From contig CAZYBC010000001.1 of the NCBI GenBank assembly GCA_964645645.1, positions 1-64,000 of the forward strand: 64,000 nucleotides of DNA. The letters run 5' to 3'. Below the pieces are notes generated by a model that was not told the DNA's origin, made no database searches, and saw nothing but the letters and a program-made list of their open reading frames with translations. Position 1 is the first letter of the stretch. Every line of letters starts with the position of its first letter. The DNA comes from CAZYBC01 sp964645645. GTDB taxonomy: Bacteria; Patescibacteriota; Microgenomatia; UBA1400; PJMF01. A program made the position numbers and the translations under genes. Positions 25,944 to 34,306 of the stretch are shown in pieces.

Positions 25944-27007
25944 AAATTGTTCACCTAGCTCAATTCTATTATCCTCATCTTGGCGGAGTGGAACAACATC
26001 TTAATCAGATTAATCAACTTTTAAGTCCAGAGCATCGTGTAACAGTGATCACTCGTCAGCATCAAAAAAATTTGCCTTTACAAGAAAAAATCGAACAAGT
26101 AAATGTATTACGTTTGCCAGTTGATGAGGCCAATAATCCTAAATGGCTGTATAAATTACAACTTTGGCGAGCGCTGTGGCGATATAAAAAAGTTTTGCAA
26201 CAAGCTGACATCATTCAAGTTCATGATGTCTTTTTTTGGTTATTACCTTTTTTACCATTCTTAAAGCGACAAAAAATTTTTATCACTTTTCATGGTTATG
26301 AAGGTCATTGTTTACCCAATAAACGCCAAATTTTTTGGCACAAATTAGCCGCTTGGTATTGTCACAAAAATCTTTGTATTGGTGATTTTCACCAAAAATG
26401 GTACGGGATTAAAGCTGATGCCATTAGTTATGGAGCTGTGGCTGATATTAAGTCACCCCCCAGTCAATTTGCAAATAATCAGCCACTTAAAATTATTTTT
26501 CTGGGTAGATTGGATTACGATACCGGACTAATGACTTATCTAAAAGCTATTCACTTAGCTCAAAGCCAGCAATTAAAAATTAAACTCGATATTTATGGCG
26601 ATGGACCATTAATGGCCAAAGCTCAAGATTACGTAAAAACTAATCAGCTACCTGTAAAATTTTATGGTTTTATCAAAAATGCCTCCAGCAAACTGCCCAA
26701 TTATCACTTAACTTTTGCTAGCCAATACTTAAGCATTTTAGAAAGTTTAGCTTATCACATTCCAGTTATTGCTGTTTACCATAATCAATTAAAAAAAGAT
26801 TATTTAGCTATGACTCCTTTTGTAAGTTGGATTGAAATTGTAAATGATCAGAACGAAGTTTTTGATAGACTCAAAAAAATAGCTAAAAACTTAAGCAAAA
26901 AAAATCAAACCTTTATTCAACAATTAAAAACTGCTCAACTTTGGGCACAACAACAAAACTGGCAAAAATTAGCGGAAACATATTTACAACTTTGGGGCCA
27001 AACTTGA
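25940..27007 (+). CDS. Glycosyltransferase family 4
   Basis: A 355-aa GT-B enzyme: N-terminal acceptor domain (IVHLAQFYYPHLGGVEQH, VTVITRQH, DIIQVHDVFFW) and C-terminal donor domain (IIFLGRLDYDTGL, LDIYGDGPLM, VKFYGFIK). The usual E-x7-E donor motif is degraded (SILESLAYHIPVIA). The start at 25940 is chosen over an in-frame codon 51 bp upstream because its ATGA overlaps the stop of the preceding gene. Confidence 0.87.
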   Translation: MKIVHLAQFYYPHLGGVEQHLNQINQLLSPEHRVTVITRQHQKNLPLQEKIEQVNVLRLPVDEANNPKWLYKLQLWRALWRYKKVLQQADIIQVHDVFFWLLPFLPFLKRQKIFITFHGYEGHCLPNKRQIFWHKLAAWYCHKNLCIGDFHQKWYGIKADAISYGAVADIKSPPSQFANNQPLKIIFLGRLDYDTGLMTYLKAIHLAQSQQLKIKLDIYGDGPLMAKAQDYVKTNQLPVKFYGFIKNASSKLPNYHLTFASQYLSILESLAYHIPVIAVYHNQLKKDYLAMTPFVSWIEIVNDQNEVFDRLKKIAKNLSKKNQTFIQQLKTAQLWAQQQNWQKLAETYLQLWGQT

Positions 27008-27081
27008 GTTTTCTTAGGCAAAATTTAGCGAGCAAAATTTTTTCTATTTCATAATCAAAAAATTAGCAATATAATGCTTTT

Positions 27082-28020
27082 ATGTTAGGTAATCCTACTG
27101 AATTTAAATCACAATTTTTTAAGCCTATTGATTTACTTTCACAATCCAACCAAATTCAAACAAAAGAAACTTCCACACTTGAACATAAACTTAATATAAC
27201 TACTCTAGATTTGCCTGAAGAAATTAAAGAAGCACTGGTTAAACCTGAATTAGCTGGAATTAAAGTAAGAGATTTAGGTTACGAAGTTATTCCTCCTCAA
27301 GGAAATATTGTGGATACTTTTCCTGAAGAATTAAGAGAGTCTTTACAGATTTGTTTACCTATTTTTATAAGGTATATAAAAAAAATTCTTTTTACTGATA
27401 AATTTATAAGACATGAAAGAGAATCAAAAGCCCAAACTCCACGTCAAATTTTAGAAAAATTATTAAAAAAACGTTTTTTTGCTGACAAGGAAACAGAACA
27501 AATAAGAGAACAAGATACACAAATTTCTCGTCGTGATTGGAGAAAATTACAAACAACAGAAGTTCAAAAATTTTTGGAAAATAACCGTATCTCTCTTAAT
27601 AGTCTATCTACAGTAACAACTGCTCTAAAAATATTAAATGATAAACTACAAACTTTTGATTATCCAGATATTGAAATAATAGCTAATTTGATTAATGAAA
27701 ACAGCCAAACTTTAGTCCAAGAACTTATTGGTTATGCTGACCCAATGACAGAAGTAAAGATATCAGCTAAAAAAATTGCTTTAGAATTAGGCCTCCCAAT
27801 AAATAAATTAGATCAAACAGAATTACTAGAAGAACTCGCTAAATATAATTATTTTCCAGATTCAGATGGCATGTTTACTCGTAAAGAAGAAATGGAAAAT
27901 CCTAGCACAGGCTATGACACTTTAACCCTAGAACAAAAACTTGATGTAGTTAATAGAACAACCCAACTCTGTATCCAAATTTTAAGTCTTTTTGGCTATG
28001 AAGCGCTGAAGGTTACTTAA
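27082..28020 (+). CDS. Hypothetical protein (312 aa)
   Basis: No family is recognised. It is soluble, Glu/Lys-rich and largely helical, with repeated short motifs (LPEEIKEALVKP, FPEELRESLQI) and no membrane segment or cysteine cluster. The start is fixed by TATAAT at 27070-27075, ending 6 nt before the ATG, with no ribosome site. It stands alone between the glycosyltransferases and tRNA-Ser. Confidence 0.6.
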   Translation: MLGNPTEFKSQFFKPIDLLSQSNQIQTKETSTLEHKLNITTLDLPEEIKEALVKPELAGIKVRDLGYEVIPPQGNIVDTFPEELRESLQICLPIFIRYIKKILFTDKFIRHERESKAQTPRQILEKLLKKRFFADKETEQIREQDTQISRRDWRKLQTTEVQKFLENNRISLNSLSTVTTALKILNDKLQTFDYPDIEIIANLINENSQTLVQELIGYADPMTEVKISAKKIALELGLPINKLDQTELLEELAKYNYFPDSDGMFTRKEEMENPSTGYDTLTLEQKLDVVNRTTQLCIQILSLFGYEALKVT

Positions 28021-28022
28021 TA

Positions 28023-28040
28023 AAAAACGCTCCCGTTTTT
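28023..28040 (+). terminator. Weak terminator
   Basis: AAAAACG (28023-28029), a CTCC loop and CGTTTTT (28034-28040) form a 7-bp stem with a built-in U-run right after the stop at 28020. Confidence 0.4.
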
Positions 28041-28058
28041 GAACGGTGTTTCAGTTGC

Positions 28059-28146
28059 TGGCGGAAGTGACAGGATTCGAACCTGCGAAGCCCTTTCGGA
28101 CTCTGGTTTTCAAGACCAGTGCAATTGACCGCTATGCGACACTTCC
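28059..28146 (-). tRNA. tRNA-Ser(TGA)
   Basis: A class II tRNA on the minus strand: acceptor GGAAGTG with CACTTCC, anticodon loop CTTGAAA reading TGA, long variable arm, T-arm GTTCGAATC, and an encoded 3' CCA. Confidence 0.95.
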
Positions 28147-28223
28147 TTATTTTTAACTTTAATACTGTATTTTAACATTTTAGCTGGTTTCAAGCAGAGT
28201 AAAATTCGTGTATATTATTATTA

Positions 28224-28880
28224 ATGATTGAGCCAACTTCTTCATCCAGCGATTATCTTCAGAATCCTAATGCTGAACAAACAACTCAGCCAGCTAATAC
28301 AGCCGTGGATTCTACAGCTACTCAGCCTAATCCTTACTTGCCTCCTGATTATCAAATGCAAGAATCTTTAGTTGCTCCAGGCATGATGAAACCATTACCA
28401 GAAGAAGAAATTCTGGTTTGGCAAGCGCCTAGCCGACCATTTAAAAAACAAAAACGTAAATTTTTTAGCACCATTATTGTTATCGGTTTACTAGTTTCTT
28501 TAATTTTTTTCTTTGCCGGACAAGGTTTATTACCAACTGCCGTGATTGGCGCCGTAATTTTTTTGGTTTATGTGCTCTATACTATCCCACCTCAATTAAT
28601 TACTCATAAAATTACTACCTATGGTATTAGAGTAGAAGACTCTCTCTATTATTGGGAAGAATTAGGCCGCTTTTGGTTTGAAACAAAACATCAACAACGA
28701 ATCTTACTAATTGAAACAGTGCGCTTTCCAGGTAGAGTTACTTTGCTTTTAGGAGATCAAACCGAAGATACCTTAAAAATGATTTTATCTGAAGTGCTAC
28801 TTAATAAAAGACCACCACTGACTTTTTTTGAAAAAGCCGCTAAGTGGCTGGGCAAAAAAGTTCCCTTAGATTTTGAATAA
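28224..28880 (+). CDS. Membrane protein with cytoplasmic PH-like domain
   Basis: A 218-aa protein: a Gln/Thr/Pro-rich disordered N-terminus (about 1-60), two membrane segments (about 83-103 and 106-125, split by a Gly-Pro-containing turn), then a beta-rich C-terminal domain (ITTYGIRVEDSLYYWEELGRFW) ending in an amphipathic helix. The layout matches PH-like or YcxB-like domain membrane proteins; function unknown. A -10-like TATATT ends 7 nt before the ATG. Confidence 0.6.
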   Translation: MIEPTSSSSDYLQNPNAEQTTQPANTAVDSTATQPNPYLPPDYQMQESLVAPGMMKPLPEEEILVWQAPSRPFKKQKRKFFSTIIVIGLLVSLIFFFAGQGLLPTAVIGAVIFLVYVLYTIPPQLITHKITTYGIRVEDSLYYWEELGRFWFETKHQQRILLIETVRFPGRVTLLLGDQTEDTLKMILSEVLLNKRPPLTFFEKAAKWLGKKVPLDFE

Positions 28881-28887
28881 AAAATTG

Positions 28888-29538
28888 TTAATTTAAGCTC
28901 TGTAATTTTTGAAAAGCTGTATATAATTCTTTTTTTACCACAGATGTATTTATCTCTAAAGAATGTTTTTCAAATAATTGCTGTAACTGATGATGTTGCT
29001 GAGAATGATTTTGCCAATAGCTAGGACTAATTTGCAGTACTTTTAATAATAAATCTCCAGGGTATAAGTCACCTTCAACCAAAATATTTTTGTCTAAAAT
29101 TTCCAAAGCAATCGGTATAATAATGTCTAAAGCCAAACTTTGGCCAATTAATAAACGTAATTGTTCGATACTTAAATTTCTCAATGGAATTTTGCCACAA
29201 GCTTTAATTTTATTAATTAATTCTGATTCAAAATCAAATTTTTCCCAATCCGATCCCAATAATTGTTCTAAAGTTTTAAAACGCTCATCATTGGGAGGAT
29301 TCTTAACATTTATGAATCTAGATTCTAACGTTCCCAATGAATGAGGAGCCAATAAATTTTTTAGCTCTTGCTCATCAATGATTTTTTGTTCATCCTGACC
29401 GGTTTGATAATTTCTTAGCCAATACTGATATTGGCCATTACCTAAATAACGTAAACCCCACTCATCTTCTTGATGACGAGTATAAAACTCTACACCTGGC
29501 TGTTGCAGACGATTTAAAAAGGAGTTAAGGGTTAACAT
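28888..29538 (-). CDS. CdiI-like immunity protein (orphan)
   Basis: A 216-aa protein. The C-terminal half carries the pattern I recall for contact-dependent inhibition immunity proteins: IPLRNLSIEQLRLLIGQSL, then IPIALEILDKN, then EGDLYPGDLLLKVL with a Trp shortly after. These normally neutralise a CdiA toxin tip. No toxin or exporter is near; the gene follows a NUDIX gene by 3 bp in one operon. The N-terminal 100 residues are unassigned. Confidence 0.5.
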   Translation of the reverse strand: MLTLNSFLNRLQQPGVEFYTRHQEDEWGLRYLGNGQYQYWLRNYQTGQDEQKIIDEQELKNLLAPHSLGTLESRFINVKNPPNDERFKTLEQLLGSDWEKFDFESELINKIKACGKIPLRNLSIEQLRLLIGQSLALDIIIPIALEILDKNILVEGDLYPGDLLLKVLQISPSYWQNHSQQHHQLQQLFEKHSLEINTSVVKKELYTAFQKLQSLN

Positions 29539-29541
29539 ACC

Positions 29542-30072
29542 TTATTTATACAACACTTTTGCCAATTCTGTTTGCAGAAATTCTGTACTCTTGCCCCATT
29601 TTAAGTATTGAGTTAAATCTTTTAAATCAACAAATAATTGATGTTTAACATCGCCATAATCAGGATCTACAATAAATTTATCTTGCTTAGCAATTTTAGT
29701 TAAAAACCTCACTTGCGTTTCACGATATTGCCAACCTTGTTGATAATGATAAACTTCCTGAAAAAAGAATGGTTCAATAAAATTCTCATCTACAACAATA
29801 GCCGACTCTTCGTAAACTTCACGTTTTAATGTATCAATGAAATTTTCACCTTCTTCCATACCTCCACCAGGCAACATCCATTCTTGATCAGCCTTAGCCA
29901 CAAGTAAAAGTTGATTTTGAGAGTTAAGCACTAACCCAGAAACTTGTTTAATATGATGGTTATTAAGTTCAGTAAAAGAAGAAGTTAAATAAAGGTCAAA
30001 ACGGTATAAGTCATTATTAACTTGAACTTCTTGTTGAAGGGAAGGTAGGTGGTTAAATGGTATGTTTTTCAC
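29542..30072 (-). CDS. NUDIX hydrolase
   Basis: A 176-aa protein with a NUDIX box at about residues 69-91 (GGGMEEGENFIDTLKREVYEES). An N-terminal beta strand region (about 1-50) precedes it. It likely cleaves a nucleoside diphosphate-linked substrate; which one cannot be said. First gene of a two-gene operon with the CdiI-like gene. Confidence 0.85.
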   Translation of the reverse strand: MKNIPFNHLPSLQQEVQVNNDLYRFDLYLTSSFTELNNHHIKQVSGLVLNSQNQLLLVAKADQEWMLPGGGMEEGENFIDTLKREVYEESAIVVDENFIEPFFFQEVYHYQQGWQYRETQVRFLTKIAKQDKFIVDPDYGDVKHQLFVDLKDLTQYLKWGKSTEFLQTELAKVLYK

Positions 30073-30155
30073 TTTGTTTTAAATAATTATCTAAATAATA
30101 TGACAAGTTCAATTGTTAGAAAAAATTTTTTAAAACAATCTCTTTTAATATCTAA

Positions 30156-30644
30156 CTAAATCTCTTGCGTAAAAACAGTCACTCGCTCATGTTTACGATT
30201 AAGAGTATCTATAAAACCAAGAGTTACAGAATCAGCAGAAGCTTCAACCGTATAAACTCCTTGAACACTTATTCCAAGTTTAGCCCCTGCCATATCATTT
30301 TTAACTTTAGCAAGAACTTTTTCAATAGAATCTGGATCAAAATTTTCTACTGCATAGAAACCATAATGAGCTAATCTAGCAAGATTCATTGTTTCAGTAA
30401 TTTTACCAGCTTCTGTTAATGAAGCGATGTGAAATCCCATCCCCATCCCAACTTCAACAAAATTGCTAGGGACAGCTTCATTCATTAAAACTTTAATATA
30501 TTTACCTCCTGATAAAGCTTTAACTCCATCTATAAAATGTTTGCCTTTATTGTGCAAAAATCTAATCAATCCATTCATTTGTTCTTCATCTTTGGTATTG
30601 TCATGAAGTAATTCAACATAAGGTGGTTTAATCTTCTCGGACAT
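30156..30644 (-). CDS. Hypothetical protein (162 aa)
   Basis: No family is recognised. It is soluble and mixed alpha/beta, with a Gly/Met-rich stretch (FVEVGMGMGFHIAS) near the middle and no cysteines. It has a clear ribosome site (AAAGGAG) before the ATG at 30644. It lies between the NUDIX operon and tRNA-Pro. Confidence 0.65.
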   Translation of the reverse strand: MSEKIKPPYVELLHDNTKDEEQMNGLIRFLHNKGKHFIDGVKALSGGKYIKVLMNEAVPSNFVEVGMGMGFHIASLTEAGKITETMNLARLAHYGFYAVENFDPDSIEKVLAKVKNDMAGAKLGISVQGVYTVEASADSVTLGFIDTLNRKHERVTVFTQEI

Positions 30645-30677
30645 TTCTCCTTTAAAATTGGGTTAAATAAAACTTTG

Positions 30678-30751
30678 TCGGGCTGACAGGACTCGAACCT
30701 GCGACCTCTCGCACCCCATGCGAACGCTCTAGCCATCTGAGCTACAGCCCG
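30678..30751 (-). tRNA. tRNA-Pro(GGG)
   Basis: A cloverleaf on the minus strand: acceptor CGGGCTG with CAGCCCG, D-arm GCTC...GAGC, anticodon loop ATGGGGT reading GGG, T-arm GTTCGAGTC. CCA is not encoded. Confidence 0.94.
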
Positions 30752-30993
30752 TTTAAATCTGAACTATTAATCTGCCCGTTGGCAACAAAGTTATTTTACA
30801 CCATTTGTCGCAAATTAAAGATATAAGAAAATAATTGTAACCACTTTCTTAATTGTCAGTTAAACCGTCAGCTAAAAGCTTAAACTAAATTTAACATTCA
30901 AAAATATTATAAATTAGTGGTTCTCAATCACCTGTAACTGTACTATATTTAGAAAAAACCCTAAAAAAGTACAAAGCAGTTAAAAAAGGATTT

Positions 30994-32043
30994 ATGAACA
31001 AAAAACCTCAAGAAAAACAAGAAAAAACCGATAAAGTAACCCCAGTAGTTGATACTGGCCGTTCTCAGGCTGTTAGTATCGCTATGCAACAAATTGAAAA
31101 ACAATTTGGTAAAGGTTCAATCATGAGGATGGGTGAATCTTTACGTGATATGCCTAAAATTCCAGTGGTTTCTACTGGTTCTTTAGCTCTTAACTTAGCT
31201 TTAGGCGTGGGTGGTTATCCTAAGGGAAGAATCATTGAAATTTATGGTCCTGAAGCTTCTGGTAAAACTACTTTATGTTTACATGCTATTGCTGAAATTC
31301 AAAAAAATGGTGGCACTGCTGCTTTTATTGATGTAGAACATGCGCTTGATCCAGTTAGAGCAGAAAAAATTGGCGTTGATTTAGAAAATCTCTTAATTTC
31401 TCAGCCAGACTATGGTGAACAAGCCTTAGAAATTGCTGAAACTTTAATTAGATCCGGTGGAGTTGATATTTTAATTATCGACTCAGTTGCCGCCTTAGTC
31501 CCTAAATCTGAGATAGAAGGTGAAATGGGAGCTTCACAAATGGGCGTTCAAGCTCGTTTAATGTCACAAGCCATGAGAAAACTTACTGCGGCAATTAATA
31601 AAACTAAAACTTTGGTAGTTTTTACCAATCAAATCCGTAATAAAATTGGCGTCATGTTTGGTAGCCCTGAAACTACCACTGGTGGTAATGCCCTAAAATT
31701 CTATGCCTCCGTGCGTTTAGATGTTAGAAAAATAGGCAATATCCAAGAAGGCGAAAACGTCATTGGCAGTCGCCATCGCGTTAAAGTCAAAAAAAATAAA
31801 GTAGCCCCTCCTTTTAAAATGGCTGAGTTCGACATGGATATTAATGGTATTTCTAGAGTTGGAGATGTGGTTGATATTGGAGTTGAGAAAAAAGTTTTAG
31901 AGAAAGCTGGAAGTTTTTACAAATATCATGGCGAAGTTTTAGCTCAAGGTAGAGAAGCTACTAAAGATGTTCTTAAAGAAAATGAAAAATTAATGAAAGA
32001 AATAGAAAAAGAGATTTGGCAAAAAATCCAAGAAACTATGTAA
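30994..32043 (+). CDS. recA: Recombinase A
   Basis: A 349-aa RecA: N-terminal QQIEKQFGKGSIMRMG, Walker A GPEASGKTT (about 83-91), Walker B LIIDSVAAL, loop L1 MGASQMGVQARLMSQA, loop L2 with FTNQIRNKIGVMFGSPETTTGG, and a short acidic/basic C-terminus. No intein. It promotes strand exchange and LexA-type autocleavage; no convincing LexA box is seen in the 240-bp upstream region and no lexA is in the window. Ribosome site AAAAAAGG. Confidence 0.98.
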   Translation: MNKKPQEKQEKTDKVTPVVDTGRSQAVSIAMQQIEKQFGKGSIMRMGESLRDMPKIPVVSTGSLALNLALGVGGYPKGRIIEIYGPEASGKTTLCLHAIAEIQKNGGTAAFIDVEHALDPVRAEKIGVDLENLLISQPDYGEQALEIAETLIRSGGVDILIIDSVAALVPKSEIEGEMGASQMGVQARLMSQAMRKLTAAINKTKTLVVFTNQIRNKIGVMFGSPETTTGGNALKFYASVRLDVRKIGNIQEGENVIGSRHRVKVKKNKVAPPFKMAEFDMDINGISRVGDVVDIGVEKKVLEKAGSFYKYHGEVLAQGREATKDVLKENEKLMKEIEKEIWQKIQETM

Positions 32044-32125
32044 TCTCTATTTGCGTAATTAATATGCAAATAAATTAACATTGAAAAATCAAGTTATTTT
32101 TTAATAACCAGATCTTTTTCTAAAA

Positions 32126-32154
32126 TTGACTAAGTCAAGATAAAAAGTTATAAT
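32126..32154 (+). promoter_or_regulatory. Strong sigma-70 promoter ahead of rny
   Basis: TTGACT (32126-32131), a 17-nt spacer and TATAAT (32149-32154) point toward rny. The resulting leader would be about 240 nt. Confidence 0.7.
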
Positions 32155-32205
32155 AATTTACTTTTGAAACAGAGTCTAATAACTAGCAAAAGTCAAGAAC
32201 AATAA

Positions 32206-32268
32206 ATGAAATTAGCATTAGTAAATACAAATAAAATCTTTTATTCTTCTAGGGGTCGAGCTAAATAA
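32206..32268 (+). CDS. Possible 20-aa leader peptide upstream of rny
   Basis: A short ORF (MKLALVNTNKIFYSSRGRAK) lies about 45 nt downstream of the promoter start point. Its stop codon sits in a 7-bp hairpin, AAATAAG/CTTATTT (32263-32281). There is no strong ribosome site. The rest of the 32044-32399 gap holds the promoter and repeat copy 2. A real peptide or attenuator is speculative. Confidence 0.2.
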   Translation: MKLALVNTNKIFYSSRGRAK

Positions 32269-32332
32269 GTCTTTCTTATTTATTACTCCACTCTTTTTAT
32301 TGATTTAAGCTCAACGTGTTTCAAAGGGACAG

Positions 32333-32371
32333 TAGACTTACTGCGAAATAAAATTTCGTAGCGTAAGTCTA
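32333..32371. repeat. Dispersed palindromic repeat, copy 2 (short)
   Basis: TAGACTTAC and GTAAGTCTA ends enclose TGCGAAAT-AAA-ATTTCGTAGC, a 39-bp hairpin form of the same repeat as at 22943. It lies in the leader just before rny. Confidence 0.75.
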
Positions 32372-32399
32372 ATTATCTAAACTGTTTAAGAAAGGCATT

Positions 32400-34010
32400 A
32401 TGTCATTTTTTGGAAATTTATCAAATCTTTTTAACGCGGATAGTGTTAAAAACGCTCCAGAACAAAAACCAGAATTAAGTAAAAAAATCTTTGCTAAGAA
32501 AAAAGTTCTAACTAAAAAACCAGCTAAAGCTGCTCCTGGATTAAACCCTAATCAGATTAAGCAACTTAAAGATCAGGCTATCAGAGAAGCTCAAATTGAA
32601 GCTGATGCTCAAGTAAGAGAAGCCAAAGCCAAGGCTAGAGAAATCATTGTTGAGGCTAAAGACGAAGCTTTAGCAATTCGCTCTGATTCTGAAAAAAAAG
32701 CTAGAGAACTAGAACAACAATTAGTCAAACAACAAACTATTCTCGAAGGCAAACTAGATAGATTGGACAACCGTTTCAACCAAATGGATGAAAAGGAAAA
32801 AAATCTTTCTAAACAACGCGAAGAATTAAATAAAATTAAAGAAGAATTAGAAAAACAAAAGGCTAAAACTCTCAAGAAACTTGAAGAAGTTTCTTCCATG
32901 ACTAAAGATGAAGCCAAAACTGTTTTATTTGATGGTTTAGAAAAAAAACTTCGTAAAGAAATGGCACAAGTTATCCGCCAAACTCAAGAAGAAGCAAAAA
33001 GTGAAGCTGATTTAAGAGCTAAAGAAATTTTAATTGATGCCATGAAACATGGGGCAACTGATTATGTTGCTGAATACACTGTTTCTACAGTGGAATTACC
33101 TAGTGAAGAAGTCAAAGGTAAAATCATTGGTAAATCAGGTCGCAATATTCACACCTTTGAAAAAGTTACTGGTGTAGATGTCGATCTTGATTCTTCTGTG
33201 ACTGAAGTTAAATTGTCTTGTTTTGATCCAATCAGAAGAGAAATTGCTAAAGTTTCTATGGAAAGATTAATTAAAGATGGTCGTATTCAACCAGCAAGAA
33301 TTGAAGAAGTTGTAGAAAAAGTCAAAGCTGAAATTGATAAAACTATTTTTGAAGCTGGTCGTTATCTTTGCCACGAGGTTGGTGTTTATAACATTCCTCA
33401 TGGTTTAATGAAAATTTTAGGTCGTTTTAAATATCGTTTCTCTTATGGTCAAAATATGATTTCTCACACTTTAGAAGAAACTAAATTGGGGATTAAATTA
33501 GCACATGAATTAGGTGTTGACGTTAATGTTGTCAAATTAGGTTGTTTATTGCATGATGTGGGTAAAGTTTCTGAAGAAACAGAAGGTAGCCACGTTGAAT
33601 TAGGTGTCAAAATTGCTAAGCAATATAGCATGCCAAAAGAAGTGATTGATTGTATCGCTCAACACCATGAGGATGTGCCTTTTTCTGGCTTAGAACAAAT
33701 TGTTGTTTACATTGCCGATGCTATTTCTGGAGCTAGACCAGGTGCTCGCTATGAAAACTTAGATGAGTATGTTAAACGTCTAGAAACTTTAGAAGAAATT
33801 GCCACTGCTCATAAAGAAGTTAAAGAAGCTTTTGCTATTCAAGCTGGTCGTGAATTAAGAGTTATCTTAACACCAGAACAATCTAAAGAAGATGATGTTA
33901 CTGCCATTTCTTTAAAAATCAAAGATGAGGTGCAAGAAAAAGTCACTTTCCCTGGGACTGTAAAAATTACAGTTATTCGTGAAACTCGAGCAACCAGTGA
34001 GGCTAAATAA
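32400..34010 (+). CDS. rny: Ribonuclease Y without membrane anchor
   Basis: A 536-aa RNase Y: a long coiled coil (about 55-200), a KH domain (VKGKIIGKSGRNIHTFEKVTGVD, about 237-259) and an HD phosphohydrolase domain (LGCLLHDVGKVS with the HD pair, then AQHHEDVPF). It starts mRNA decay by endonucleolytic cutting. The usual N-terminal membrane helix is absent: residues 1-50 are Lys/Ala/Pro-rich. Upstream in-frame stops rule out a longer start. Ribosome site AAGAAAGG. Confidence 0.96.
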   Translation: MSFFGNLSNLFNADSVKNAPEQKPELSKKIFAKKKVLTKKPAKAAPGLNPNQIKQLKDQAIREAQIEADAQVREAKAKAREIIVEAKDEALAIRSDSEKKARELEQQLVKQQTILEGKLDRLDNRFNQMDEKEKNLSKQREELNKIKEELEKQKAKTLKKLEEVSSMTKDEAKTVLFDGLEKKLRKEMAQVIRQTQEEAKSEADLRAKEILIDAMKHGATDYVAEYTVSTVELPSEEVKGKIIGKSGRNIHTFEKVTGVDVDLDSSVTEVKLSCFDPIRREIAKVSMERLIKDGRIQPARIEEVVEKVKAEIDKTIFEAGRYLCHEVGVYNIPHGLMKILGRFKYRFSYGQNMISHTLEETKLGIKLAHELGVDVNVVKLGCLLHDVGKVSEETEGSHVELGVKIAKQYSMPKEVIDCIAQHHEDVPFSGLEQIVVYIADAISGARPGARYENLDEYVKRLETLEEIATAHKEVKEAFAIQAGRELRVILTPEQSKEDDVTAISLKIKDEVQEKVTFPGTVKITVIRETRATSEAK

Positions 34011-34021
34011 TAATTATTAAT

Positions 34022-34061
34022 CTAACTAGTAATGAGGGTGTTTTCCCTTATTACTAGTTAG
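34022..34061 (+). terminator. Long hairpin after rny
   Basis: A 17-bp stem with one G-U pair (34022-34038 with 34045-34061; ends CTAACTAG and CTAGTTAG) and a 6-nt loop. No U-run follows, so it may stabilise the rny mRNA 3' end or act as an incomplete terminator. secG starts 22 bp later. Confidence 0.55.
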
Positions 34062-34071
34062 TAAAAACTTA

Positions 34072-34077
34072 TATAAT
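34072..34077 (+). promoter_or_regulatory. -10 box of secG (leaderless start)
   Basis: TATAAT ends 6 nt before the ATG at 34084, so the mRNA would start at the initiation codon. Confidence 0.6.
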
Positions 34078-34083
34078 AGAATC

Positions 34084-34302
34084 ATGAAAAATATTTTTTC
34101 AGTTTTACAAATTGTGCTTTCAGTAATCTTGGTCATTTTTATTTTGATGCAAGCTCAAGGTTCTGGTTTAGGAACAACTTGGAATGGCGGCGGTGAGACT
34201 TATCATACTCGCAGAGGTTTAGAAAAAGTTATTTTTTACGCCACAATTGTGGGGATTGCCCTCTTTGCAATAGTGTCAATTTTAGCGGCAATCAATCAAT
34301 AA
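34084..34302 (+). CDS. secG: Preprotein translocase subunit SecG
   Basis: A 72-aa protein with two membrane helices (about 3-22 and 51-70) and the loop GSGLGTTWNGGGETYHTRRGLEK, in which the typical GLG...RRG-E pattern of SecG is visible. It is an accessory subunit of SecYEG. It is followed 4 bp later by a substrate-binding protein gene, likely in the same transcript. Confidence 0.92.
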   Translation: MKNIFSVLQIVLSVILVIFILMQAQGSGLGTTWNGGGETYHTRRGLEKVIFYATIVGIALFAIVSILAAINQ

Positions 34303-34306
34303 AAAA

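Noticed and set aside
30994..32043. Intein or LexA box at recA
   Set aside because: The protein is of normal length with all motifs contiguous, and the upstream region has neither GAAC-N4-GTTC nor CTGT-N8-ACAG.
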